Assembly (NCBI GenBank): GCA_965223125.1
Contig: OZ244984.1
Coordinates: 2,728,001-2,792,000 of the forward strand
Length of the DNA stretch: 64,000 nt
Direction of reading: 5' to 3'
Source: Pacificispira sp965223125
GTDB lineage: Bacteria; Pseudomonadota; Alphaproteobacteria; UBA8366; Aestuariispiraceae
In this document: in pieces, positions 8,155 to 15,966 of the stretch
Layout of the letters: every line of letters begins with the position of its first letter
Position numbering within the stretch: the stretch's first letter is position 1
The notes under the pieces: generated by a model
Told to the model about the DNA's origin: nothing
Database searches by the model: none
What the model saw: only the letters and a program-made list of their open reading frames with translations
Made by a program: the position numbers and the translations under genes

Positions 8155-9216
8155 ATGTTTGAACTCAAGAAACTGAAGGCCGTGACCGTTGCCTGCGCTG
8201 CGGTGATCGGCCTGTCATTCGTGGCTGGCAGTGCCGTCGCGCAGGATCACAAATTTAAGATGGCCACCGGCTGGAGTGGCGGTCCGCTGATGGATATCGG
8301 GGCGCAGGCATTTGCGGATCGCGTCAAGACGATGTCGGGTGGTCGGATCGAGATCGAGGTTTTTGCCGCTGGGACGCTTGGCCCGGGGCTAAAGGTCGCC
8401 GAAACCGTCAATAGCGGCGTGGCCGAGATGGGCCATACCTGGGTCGGTTACGACTGGGGTGTGGATCCGACGGCGGTGCTGTTCGGCGGTTATGCCGGCA
8501 GTTTCGATACGGAACGCATGCTGCATTGGCTCTATCGTGCCGGTGGAGCCGAATTGCAGTCTGAATGGCGCAAGGAGAAGTTCAATCTGGTCTCCTTCCC
8601 GCTGTTTATCCGCACGGCGGAAGTCTTCCTGCATTCCCGCAAGCCGGTCCGCTCGCTGGCCGATTTGCAGGGTCTGAAGCTCCGTACGGCCGGTTCGTGG
8701 CTTGAAATCTCCGAAAGCATGGGCGCTGCGCCTGTGACGACGGCGGGTGGTGAAGTCTATGCCGCGCTGGAGCGGGGCGTGATCGACGCGACGGAATGGG
8801 GCACGCTTTGGGAAAACATCTCCCCCGGTTTCCATCGCGTCACGAAATACGTGATCATTCCGGGTGTGCATCAGCCGACCGCACCGTTCGAACTGGTCAT
8901 CAACAGTGATGCCTGGGCGAAACTTTCGGAAGCGGATCAGAAGCTGATTGAGGAAGCAGCCTTCACCACGACGATGAATTCCTGGCTGACCATCGGTCAG
9001 GAAGACGCCAAGGCGCTCGATTTCTTCCGGGCCCAGGGTAACGAAATCATCGAACTGGATGCCGAAACCCAGGTTGCAGCGAAAAACGCCGGTCTTGCCT
9101 GGGCCGACAAGGTCGCGGCAGAGAACGAGTGGTTCAAACGTGTGCTGGACGACCAGGCGGCCTTTGCCGAACTCTGGAAAGACGCGAACCGCTATCGCAA
9201 TGTGAAGAGCGAATAG
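8155..9216 (+). CDS. TRAP transporter substrate-binding protein (DctP family)
   Basis: A 353-aa periplasmic solute receptor with a Sec signal peptide ending near AVAQD (residue 30). The family features are present: the domain linking strand region AGSWLEISESMGAAPVTTAGGEVYAALERGVIDATEWG, with the conserved arginine before it (GLKLRTAG) that normally salt-bridges a carboxylate ligand. GGGAGGAAG precedes the ATG. It is followed by an intrinsic terminator and then both permease genes, giving a complete TRAP system. The ligand is probably an organic acid. The sequence most resembles the group that often carries keto-acids or mannitol/chloroaromatic acids, but specificity cannot be read off. Confidence 0.92.
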   Translation: MFELKKLKAVTVACAAVIGLSFVAGSAVAQDHKFKMATGWSGGPLMDIGAQAFADRVKTMSGGRIEIEVFAAGTLGPGLKVAETVNSGVAEMGHTWVGYDWGVDPTAVLFGGYAGSFDTERMLHWLYRAGGAELQSEWRKEKFNLVSFPLFIRTAEVFLHSRKPVRSLADLQGLKLRTAGSWLEISESMGAAPVTTAGGEVYAALERGVIDATEWGTLWENISPGFHRVTKYVIIPGVHQPTAPFELVINSDAWAKLSEADQKLIEEAAFTTTMNSWLTIGQEDAKALDFFRAQGNEIIELDAETQVAAKNAGLAWADKVAAENEWFKRVLDDQAAFAELWKDANRYRNVKSE

Positions 9217-9229
9217 GAATGCAGGAAAG

Positions 9230-9276
9230 CCGACCGGGGTCCCATCAGTATAACATGGGCTCCGGTCGGTTTCTTC
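9230..9276 (+). terminator. Hairpin terminator between dctP-like and dctQ-like genes
   Basis: Stem arms CCGACCGG-GGT-CCCAT and ATGGG-CT-CCGGTCGG (9230-9269) are followed by TTTCTT. It sits 13 bp after the receptor stop codon. An in-operon partial terminator here would give more receptor than permease, a common arrangement for binding-protein transporters. Confidence 0.75.
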
Positions 9277-9336
9277 CATGGCAGCATTGTTGATATGCTG
9301 CATCAGGGTAGGTATTTGCCTTTGGAAGGGGCCATC

Positions 9337-9855
9337 ATGCATTCGCTTATTCGTCTGATTGAGGGGATCACCGGACGCACCGGCTTTCTGGTGGCGCTGG
9401 CGATCATTCCCCTGATCCTGACCTCGGTCTATGAGGTTTTCGCCCGCTATGCCTTCGGGGCACCGACAAGCTGGGCGTTCGAAATCGGTTACATGATCAC
9501 CGGGACGCATTTCCTGATCGGCGCAGCGATCACGCTGGCGCGCAACGATCATGTCCGCATTGATCTCGTCTATGCCTCGTTTTCGCCAAAGGTCCAGGCG
9601 ACCGTCATGGCAACCTTCTATATTTTGCTGTTGCTTCCCTTTCTGGCGATGCTGAACGAGGCGCTCTGGCACTACGCGTTGAATGCGCTGGCTTCCGGGG
9701 AGAAATCCGGACAGTCGGGCTGGAACCCACCGATCTGGCCATTTCGTTGTCTTCTGGCGCTCGGCTTCAGTCTGCTGGCTCTGCAGGTGATTGCAGAGAC
9801 CTTGAAATGCGTGGCGACGCTGCGCGGCGCCCCCTATCCGAACGTGGAGATCTGA
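9337..9855 (+). CDS. TRAP transporter small permease (DctQ family)
   Basis: A 172-aa inner-membrane subunit with four hydrophobic helices. It shows the DctQ features: an early YEVFARYAFGAPTSWAFEIGYMITG segment and RNDHVRIDLVY between helices two and three. The ATG at 9337 has GGAAGGGG 5 bp upstream and is preferred to the in-frame ATG at 9295. The gene ends 4 bp before the large permease. Confidence 0.9.
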   Translation: MHSLIRLIEGITGRTGFLVALAIIPLILTSVYEVFARYAFGAPTSWAFEIGYMITGTHFLIGAAITLARNDHVRIDLVYASFSPKVQATVMATFYILLLLPFLAMLNEALWHYALNALASGEKSGQSGWNPPIWPFRCLLALGFSLLALQVIAETLKCVATLRGAPYPNVEI

Positions 9856-9859
9856 GGCG

Positions 9860-11203
9860 ATGGAAGCCCTGTTGATGTTCCCGGCCCTGTTGTTCCTGAT
9901 TTTCATGGGAGTGCCGGTCGCCTTTGCCCTGATGGGTGTTGCCTTCGTATTCGGATTGATGACCTTCGGCGATGCCTCTTTCTTCCTCTATACCCAGAAG
10001 ATTGAGGAGATCGCGGGCAATTTCGTGCTCGCCGCCGTCCCGTTGTTCGTCTTCATGGGCGCGATGCTGGAGCGCTCGGGGATCGCTGAATCCCTGTTCG
10101 GGGCTGTGCATCTCTGGACCAGACGCATGCCGGGGGGACTTGCTGTCGGGACCGTCATCATGTGCATCATCTTCGCCGCCTCGACCGGTGTCGTGGGTGC
10201 GACGGAAACCGTGGTCGGGTTGCTCGCGATCCCGGCAATGATGAAGTATAAATACGACAAGTCACTGATATCGGGGACGATCTGTGCAGGCGGGTCGCTC
10301 GGCACGATCATCCCGCCCTCGGTCGTTGTCGTCGTGCTGGGGCCGATTGCCGATGTATCCATCGGTGATCTGATGGTCGGCATGATCTTTCCGGGGCTGA
10401 TCCTCTCCACCCTCTACATCGTCTATATCCTGGGCCTGTGCATCATCCGTCCGGAGGCGGGTCCACGGCGAATTCTGGCCGATGACGAGGATGACATGCC
10501 GCTGCGCGAGAAGCTCGCCATTACGGCGAAGGCACTGGCCCCGCCGCTGTTCATGATCTTTGCTGTGCTGGGTTCGATCATGCTCGGCTGGGCGACACCG
10601 ACGGAAGCGGCGGCACTGGGTGCCTTCGGTGCCTTCGCTTTGACTGTCGTCTATGGGAAGCTGACGAAGAAGATTTTCCTGCAAACGATCATGAAGACAC
10701 TGACTGTTACCTCCATGATCATGCTGATCCTGCTGGGGGGCAGCATCTTCACAGGGGTCTTTGTCGGCGCGGGCGGCATGGGCGTGATGCGGGAATTCAT
10801 CAATGCGGTCGATCTGGGACCCTGGGCATTGCTGTTCCTGTTCCTGCTGATCGTCTTCGTAGCCGGGTTCTTCCTGGAATGGATTTCGATCCTGCTGATC
10901 TTTGTCCCGCTGTTTATCCCCTTCATCCGGGAAATCTGGGCGTCCACGGGCTATGGCGGGCATTTCGACCCGGTCTGGTTCTGCATGCTGATCCTGGTGA
11001 TGATCCAGTCCAGCTATCTGTCACCACCAATGGCCCCGGCGATCTTCTATCTGCGCGGCATCGCGCCACCGGAGATCACGCTGAAGGACATGTACAAGGG
11101 TGTTGTGCCGTTCCTGGTGATCCAGGCGATCACGCTCGGCATTGTCATAGCGTTCCCCCAGATCACCCTTTGGCTGCCGAAGCAACTGCTCGGCTTCAAC
11201 TGA
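9860..11203 (+). CDS. TRAP transporter large permease (DctM family)
   Basis: A 447-aa sodium-coupled permease with about 12 hydrophobic segments. Typical DctM stretches include VPLFVFMGAMLERSGIAESLF, GTICAGGSLGTIIPPSVVVVVLGPIADVSIGDL and WATPTEAAALGAFGA. It completes the P-Q-M set together with the two preceding genes. It is followed 12 bp later by the dioxygenase gene, suggesting that the imported compound is the oxygenase substrate or a precursor of it (inference). Confidence 0.93.
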   Translation: MEALLMFPALLFLIFMGVPVAFALMGVAFVFGLMTFGDASFFLYTQKIEEIAGNFVLAAVPLFVFMGAMLERSGIAESLFGAVHLWTRRMPGGLAVGTVIMCIIFAASTGVVGATETVVGLLAIPAMMKYKYDKSLISGTICAGGSLGTIIPPSVVVVVLGPIADVSIGDLMVGMIFPGLILSTLYIVYILGLCIIRPEAGPRRILADDEDDMPLREKLAITAKALAPPLFMIFAVLGSIMLGWATPTEAAALGAFGAFALTVVYGKLTKKIFLQTIMKTLTVTSMIMLILLGGSIFTGVFVGAGGMGVMREFINAVDLGPWALLFLFLLIVFVAGFFLEWISILLIFVPLFIPFIREIWASTGYGGHFDPVWFCMLILVMIQSSYLSPPMAPAIFYLRGIAPPEITLKDMYKGVVPFLVIQAITLGIVIAFPQITLWLPKQLLGFN

Positions 11204-11215
11204 ATGAGGTAATCC

Positions 11216-12103
11216 ATGCGTAGCGAAGACATCCTCAAGCGTCCTGCGAAGGTTCTGACCGAGGCGCAGCGTCGGCATTATTTTGAGACCGGTGCGCTGC
11301 TGGTCGAGAGGTTGATCGACAAGGTTTGGCTGGAAAAGCTCCAGGCCGCCGTTGATTCCCTGGTCGAGGCCAGCCGCAAGGAAACGAAGAGCGGGGCGAT
11401 ATTCGATCTGGAGCCGAACCATACCGCAACAGAACCACGCCTGCGGCGGGTTTCCAGTCCCTGCGATCAGGACCCGGTTTTCTGGGAGTTCCTGACCGAT
11501 TCACCGCTGGGTGATGCCTTTGAGGATCTGCTGGGGCCGAATGTGAAGTTCTATCAGTCCAAACTGAATTTCAAATGGGCGAAGGGTGGTGCCGAGGTGA
11601 AATGGCATCAGGATGCACCCTTCTTTCCGCATACCAATACCAGTGTGCTGACCTGCGGGCTGTATCTGAATGATTGCGGGCTGGAACAGGGGCCGCTTGC
11701 CATCCTGCCGGGTAGCCACAAGGGACCGATCTACAATCACTATGGCTCTGACGGTGTCTGGACCGGGGATATCCAGGATTCGGATATCGGATCCCTGCCG
11801 GTTGAGACGGCGGAATATCTGCACGGTCCTGCCGGATCGGTAACATTTCACAATTACCGCACCGTGCATGGATCGAAGCCGAATATGAGCAGGCGTGGGC
11901 GGCCCCTGTTGCTGAACGTTGTGTCTGCGGCTGATTCTGTACCCTATACCGCCCAACCGCTACCCTCGAAATACGAACAGGCGATCATTCGTGGCGAACA
12001 GCCCCGTTGGATGCACCACGAAGAGGGCACCTATCTGGTCCCGCCTGACTGGAGCGGCGGCTACACGTCGATCTTCTCGTTGCAGCAGAGGGAGATGAAA
12101 TAA
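11216..12103 (+). CDS. Phytanoyl-CoA dioxygenase (PhyH) family oxygenase
   Basis: A 295-aa Fe(II)/2-oxoglutarate-dependent oxygenase. The iron triad is visible as H131-x-D133 (KWHQDAPFFPH) and H218 (RTVHGS), and arginines about 8-11 residues later (R226/R229) are placed to bind 2-oxoglutarate. Length and motif spacing are normal for PhyH proteins, which hydroxylate diverse small molecules, not only acyl-CoA. It is 12 bp downstream of the TRAP large permease and upstream of a second oxygenase gene. The substrate is unknown. Confidence 0.88.
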   Translation: MRSEDILKRPAKVLTEAQRRHYFETGALLVERLIDKVWLEKLQAAVDSLVEASRKETKSGAIFDLEPNHTATEPRLRRVSSPCDQDPVFWEFLTDSPLGDAFEDLLGPNVKFYQSKLNFKWAKGGAEVKWHQDAPFFPHTNTSVLTCGLYLNDCGLEQGPLAILPGSHKGPIYNHYGSDGVWTGDIQDSDIGSLPVETAEYLHGPAGSVTFHNYRTVHGSKPNMSRRGRPLLLNVVSAADSVPYTAQPLPSKYEQAIIRGEQPRWMHHEEGTYLVPPDWSGGYTSIFSLQQREMK

Positions 12104-12135
12104 CCCCTGTCCCACATGGGTTGATTTCTTGATGT

Positions 12136-12151
12136 ATAACTGATATATCAG
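12136..12151 (+). promoter_or_regulatory. Operator copy 2 overlapping the hydroxylase promoter
   Basis: ATAACTGATATATCAG contains the perfect 12-bp dyad CTGATATATCAG (12140-12151) and is 15/16 identical to the inverted element at 6791-6806. TTGATT (12121-12126) and TATATC (12144-12149), spaced 17 bp, can be read as -35 and -10, so the dyad overlaps the -10. Binding there should block transcription. The likely binder is the GntR protein at 5212-5916, by proximity only. Confidence 0.6.
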
Positions 12152-12199
12152 ATGAGAATGAGGCCGTACCGTCGTGCCGATCTGCAAGGAGGGATGATA

Positions 12200-13000
12200 A
12201 TGGAACTACAGACATCACCGATGACCGAGCGTCAGCGCAAGTATCGCGGTGAGTATCGGGACCGGATCGCGGGCTGGTATAACGGCTGGCTGCATGTTGC
12301 CGTGATCTACACGATCGGGCTGGCAGCGATGTATATCTATATCAGCAACATGGCGATGCCGCTGTGGTGGGAATGGCTGACCGTTCCGGTCGTCTTCCTG
12401 CTGTGCAATTTCTTCGAATGGTTCCTGCACCGCCATGTGATGCACCGCCCGCTGAACATCATCGGGTTGCGGGCAATCTATACCCGCCACACGCTGATGC
12501 ATCACCAGTTCTTCACCGAGACCGAAATGCGCTTCGCTGATCAGCGCGACTGGCGCGTTACTTTCTTTCCACCCTATGCGCTGGTGACCTTCATCCTGGC
12601 AACGATCCCCGGTGCTCTGGTGCTGGGTTGGGTGATTTCGCCAACTGTTGGCTGGCTGACCATGTGCACGACGACGTCGATGTATCTGATTTACGAGTTC
12701 ATGCATTTCTGCTGTCACGTTGAAGAGAATGCCTTCGTGCGCAACATGCCCTTCGTGAACACGATCCGTCGGCACCATACCGCCCATCACGACCAGTCGA
12801 TCATGATGGAGCGAAACATGAACCTGACCTTCCCGATTGCCGACTGGCTGTTCGGAACGTCGGATCTGAATCGCGGACTGTTGGGTCATGTATTCAACGG
12901 CTACAACAAGAAATACATCCGTACGGACATGCGCAAGACCTCCCGCAATCCGGTCGCGAGCGCCGCTCCGACGGGTGCGAGTCCGACCCCGGCGGAGTAG
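12200..13000 (+). CDS. Fatty acid/sterol hydroxylase superfamily membrane oxygenase
   Basis: A 266-aa integral-membrane di-iron hydroxylase. The histidine clusters are complete: H77RH79xxH82, H97xxMH101H102, H169xxxH173, and H192H193xxH196H197, interleaved with about four membrane segments (residues 32-50, 56-73, 124-150, 152-170). ATG 12200 is preferred because AAGGAGGG ends 6 bp before it. It has its own promoter carrying the island's operator element and is followed by a strong terminator. This suggests the last gene can be induced separately. The substrate is probably a lipid or hydrophobic compound. Confidence 0.87.
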   Translation: MELQTSPMTERQRKYRGEYRDRIAGWYNGWLHVAVIYTIGLAAMYIYISNMAMPLWWEWLTVPVVFLLCNFFEWFLHRHVMHRPLNIIGLRAIYTRHTLMHHQFFTETEMRFADQRDWRVTFFPPYALVTFILATIPGALVLGWVISPTVGWLTMCTTTSMYLIYEFMHFCCHVEENAFVRNMPFVNTIRRHHTAHHDQSIMMERNMNLTFPIADWLFGTSDLNRGLLGHVFNGYNKKYIRTDMRKTSRNPVASAAPTGASPTPAE

Positions 13001-13055
13001 TCCGCCCGGTTTCCATCCCTTGAAGGGTGCCTCAGCAAGACCCCTTCCGACCTGG

Positions 13056-13087
13056 CCGACCGGTGGAACAAGCCGGTCGGTTTTTTT
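13056..13087 (+). terminator. Intrinsic terminator closing the island operon
   Basis: An 8-bp GC stem, CCGACCGG (13056-13063) with CCGGTCGG (13073-13080), is followed directly by seven T. It lies 55 bp after the hydroxylase stop and 70 bp before the next gene. Confidence 0.9.
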
Positions 13088-13156
13088 GTCCGACTTTGCC
13101 AAACCGGGGAAGCGGATGCAGACTGCGGTCTTTCGCATCGGATCGGATCGCATGAC

Positions 13157-14902
13157 ATGCCCGCACGATTTCCAGACCCACCTGCCTTCCTGATCGGGGC
13201 CGCCATCGGTTCCGGGGGAACCGCGCTGGCTGCACAGCGGGGGGGTGCGGATTTCCTCGTCGCGCTGAATGCCGGACGGTTGCGTAATATGGGTGTTCCG
13301 TCGATTGCCTGCATGTTGCCGATTTTTGATGCATCGGCGCTGACGGAGCGTTTCGCCTGCGAGGAACTGCTGCCGCAATGCCGCATACCGGTCCTGCTGG
13401 GGATCGATGTGTGGGGCGAAACCCTGGCACCGGAAGAACGCGCCGAACGGATCGCCGAGGCAGGCTTTGCCGGTGCCGTGAATTTCCCAAGCTGCATGCA
13501 CTATTCCCACGCAATGCAGCAGCTTCTGGCGCGAGCGGGACGCGGGATCGAGCGGGAAGTTGAACAACTCCGAAAGGTTCAGGACCGGGGTCTGGTCACG
13601 ATGTTCTATTGTGCGACCCGGACGCAGGCGCGGCTTGCGGCGGATGCGGGACTGAATCTCGTATGCCTCAATCTCGGCTGGAATGTCGGCGGGGCGCTTG
13701 GCCATCGCCGCCGGGAGACGATAGAGGAAGTCGCCATTGCGGTGCGCGAGATCGGGCGGCTGATCAAACGCATCAATCCCCGGACACGGTTTCTGCTGGA
13801 AGGGGGTCCCATTGCCAGTGCCGAGGATCTGGGCCGTCTGCTCGCTCTGGCTCCCATCGATGGCTATGTCGGGGGATCGACATTTGAGCGGATGCCGCTG
13901 GAATCCTCCGTCGCGGATCAACTCGACCGGTTCCGCCATGCCAGCCGACGCAGTGCGGAACTGGACAGCGCTGATTCGCGCCTTGTCGCCTGGGCGAAGA
14001 ATTTCGGTTTCGTCGGCCAGTCGAAGGCACAGATCGGCTTTCTGCAACGCCTCAGGGCACTGGCGGAGTCCAAGGCCCCGGTCCTGGTTCTGGCAGAGAC
14101 CGGACTTGACGTCGGGGCCAGTCTGAAGGCACTGGCGTCGGGCGCGCGGCAACGGAGCCAGCCGCCCGTGATCGTCCATATCGACATGGTCGGAGAGGAT
14201 TTTCCGGCGCGGGCACGGGCACTGTTGTTTGGTCAGTCGGACAGTACGGCAAAGCGTCGTCCAGCCCTGGGTGATGGGGAGATTGATCTGCTGGTCATCC
14301 ATGCGCCGGATCGATTGCCGACAGGCGTCCAGCGGCGGCTTGCCCGCGCGCTGGGCGATGGATTTTTTCAGGCTTCCGGGTCCCGTCGTCCGGTGCCGAT
14401 TGCCTGCCGGGTTGCCTTTGTCGCCACGGGTCGGTCGGTGGCGTCGGCAGGATTGGATTCTACACTTGCCGATCTGCTGGCGGGATGGAGTGTCATGATC
14501 CCGCCAATCCGGGACAGGATTGACGATCTGTTGAGCCTGGCGGAGCAGCGTGTCGCGGAACGGATGAATTTCCCCCTCAAACGGCGGCATTTCTCAGCCG
14601 AGGTCTTGCACCATCTGAGCACCCATCTCTGGCCCGGAAATGATGCTGAACTGGATCTTTTGCTGGGACATGTCGTGGTTGGGCATAAGGCTGAGGATCT
14701 GGATCAAACGCCGATCAGCCTGTCCGAGATCACGCCTCTGCTACAGCAATCCAGTGCGGGACCAGCCCTTCGCACAGAGAAGGAACGGCTGGCCGAGGCT
14801 CTGTGGCGGCATGGCTTCAGCCGCAGTCGCACAGCAGAGGCTTTGGGAATATCGCGCAAGACGCTGTACAACAAGATACAGAAATACGGTCTGGCCGGAT
14901 AG
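13157..14902 (+). CDS. TIM-barrel (PEP hydrolase-type) sensor fused to degenerate NtrC-like AAA and Fis HTH domains
   Basis: A 581-aa regulator. Residues 10-262 match the TIM-barrel signal-transduction/PEP-hydrolase domain (IGAAIGSG, GGADFLVALNAGR, GAVNFPS, EGGPIASAEDLGRLL, GGSTFERMPLES). Residues 305-505 align with a sigma-54 activator AAA module but are dead by eye: the Walker A site reads AETGLDVGAS (313-322), Walker B reads LLVIHAPDRLP, and no GAFTGA loop follows LLFG (357-359). The WPGN motif (492-495) is kept. Residues 540-580 form a Fis-type HTH (SRSRTAEALGISRKTLYNKI). The domain pairing is known, but loss of all ATPase motifs implies a plain DNA-binding regulator. No clear Shine-Dalgarno is visible. 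Confidence 0.8.
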   Translation: MPARFPDPPAFLIGAAIGSGGTALAAQRGGADFLVALNAGRLRNMGVPSIACMLPIFDASALTERFACEELLPQCRIPVLLGIDVWGETLAPEERAERIAEAGFAGAVNFPSCMHYSHAMQQLLARAGRGIEREVEQLRKVQDRGLVTMFYCATRTQARLAADAGLNLVCLNLGWNVGGALGHRRRETIEEVAIAVREIGRLIKRINPRTRFLLEGGPIASAEDLGRLLALAPIDGYVGGSTFERMPLESSVADQLDRFRHASRRSAELDSADSRLVAWAKNFGFVGQSKAQIGFLQRLRALAESKAPVLVLAETGLDVGASLKALASGARQRSQPPVIVHIDMVGEDFPARARALLFGQSDSTAKRRPALGDGEIDLLVIHAPDRLPTGVQRRLARALGDGFFQASGSRRPVPIACRVAFVATGRSVASAGLDSTLADLLAGWSVMIPPIRDRIDDLLSLAEQRVAERMNFPLKRRHFSAEVLHHLSTHLWPGNDAELDLLLGHVVVGHKAEDLDQTPISLSEITPLLQQSSAGPALRTEKERLAEALWRHGFSRSRTAEALGISRKTLYNKIQKYGLAG

Positions 14903-14927
14903 CCATTGGCTATTAGTGCCCTCTAGC

Positions 14928-15851
14928 TTAGTCGAGTCCCATCAGGCTGCGCGCGAAATCCCGTGCTGCAAAGGGGCGCAGATCGTCGGCCTGTTCCCCG
15001 ACACCGATGGCATGGACCGGCAGGCCGAACGTATCGGCCAGCGCGACCAGAACCCCGCCCTTGGCGGTCCCGTCCAGTTTGGTCAAGACAAGGCCGGTTA
15101 CTTTCACCATCTCGCCAAAGACTCGGACCTGCTGGATCGCATTCTGGCCGGTCGTCGCGTCCAGCACCATGACCGTGTCATGGGGCGCGCCCTCGTCCTG
15201 CTTGGAGAGGACGCGCACGACCTTCTGTAATTCCTGCATTAGGCCCGCCTTGTTGTGCAGCCGTCCGGCGGTATCGACCAGCAGCACGTCGACTCCGGCC
15301 GCCTTCGCCTCCTTCAGCGCTTCGAAGGCGAGGGAGGCGGCATCGCTGCCGGCATCGCGGGCGACCACCGGACAGCCGGTTCGCTCGCCCCAGACCTTCA
15401 ACTGCTCGACGGCTGCGGCGCGGAAGGTATCGCCCGCAGCCAGCATCACCGAATGGCCCTGTTCCTTGAACGTCTTGGCCAGCTTGCCGATGGTCGTGGT
15501 CTTGCCCGATCCGTTGACTCCGACCACCAGAATGACATGCGGTGTGCGCGACGGGACGATTTCCAGCGGTTTCGCGACCGGTTCCAGTACCTGTGTTACA
15601 TGGTCGGCAAAGGCTTCGCGCACCTCATCGCCACCGATTTCCTTGTCAAATCGGGTGCGGGCCAGTTCGGCGGTCATGCGCGCGGCCATGCCGGGGCCAA
15701 GATCCGATCCGATCAGGACCTCTTCAAGCTCCTCCAGCGCGACATCATCCAGTCTTCGCTTGCCGGTGAAGATACCCGCTACGCCATCGGCCAGCCGTGC
15801 CGAAGTCCGGGCGAGGCCCTGTCGGATTTTATCGAACCAGCCTAAAACCAT
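14928..15851 (-). CDS. ftsY: Signal recognition particle receptor FtsY
   Basis: A 307-aa SRP-receptor GTPase that docks ribosome-SRP complexes at the membrane. The N domain is followed by the G domain with G1 GVNGSGKTTT (residues 111-120), RDAGSDAASLAFEAL, DTAGRLHNK and TKLDGTAKGG. It lacks the long acidic A domain of E. coli, as is usual in this class. The start MVLGWFDKIRQG is chosen by family resemblance; in-frame starts up to 15920 exist. It lies downstream of mtaB and dapF on the same strand. Confidence 0.95.
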   Translation of the reverse strand: MVLGWFDKIRQGLARTSARLADGVAGIFTGKRRLDDVALEELEEVLIGSDLGPGMAARMTAELARTRFDKEIGGDEVREAFADHVTQVLEPVAKPLEIVPSRTPHVILVVGVNGSGKTTTIGKLAKTFKEQGHSVMLAAGDTFRAAAVEQLKVWGERTGCPVVARDAGSDAASLAFEALKEAKAAGVDVLLVDTAGRLHNKAGLMQELQKVVRVLSKQDEGAPHDTVMVLDATTGQNAIQQVRVFGEMVKVTGLVLTKLDGTAKGGVLVALADTFGLPVHAIGVGEQADDLRPFAARDFARSLMGLD

Positions 15852-15966
15852 GTCACGCAATTCCTGATGTTGGTGGGGATCGAACATGCCGACTGCGGTC
15901 GGCGGATTCCGGTGCTGCACCCGTCGCGTGGGAAGACAGTCATGCGCTGACCGTACTCTGCCAGCC

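Noticed and set aside
8389..9906. 505-codon minus-strand frame opposite the TRAP genes
   Set aside because: All three TRAP subunits are read convincingly on the plus strand; this frame has no start context or recognisable domain.
12215..14590. 791-codon frame on the minus strand across the hydroxylase and TIM-barrel regulator
   Set aside because: It crosses a clear intrinsic terminator and two well-supported genes on the other strand, and its translation is repetitive Arg/Gln/Asp-rich sequence with no motif.
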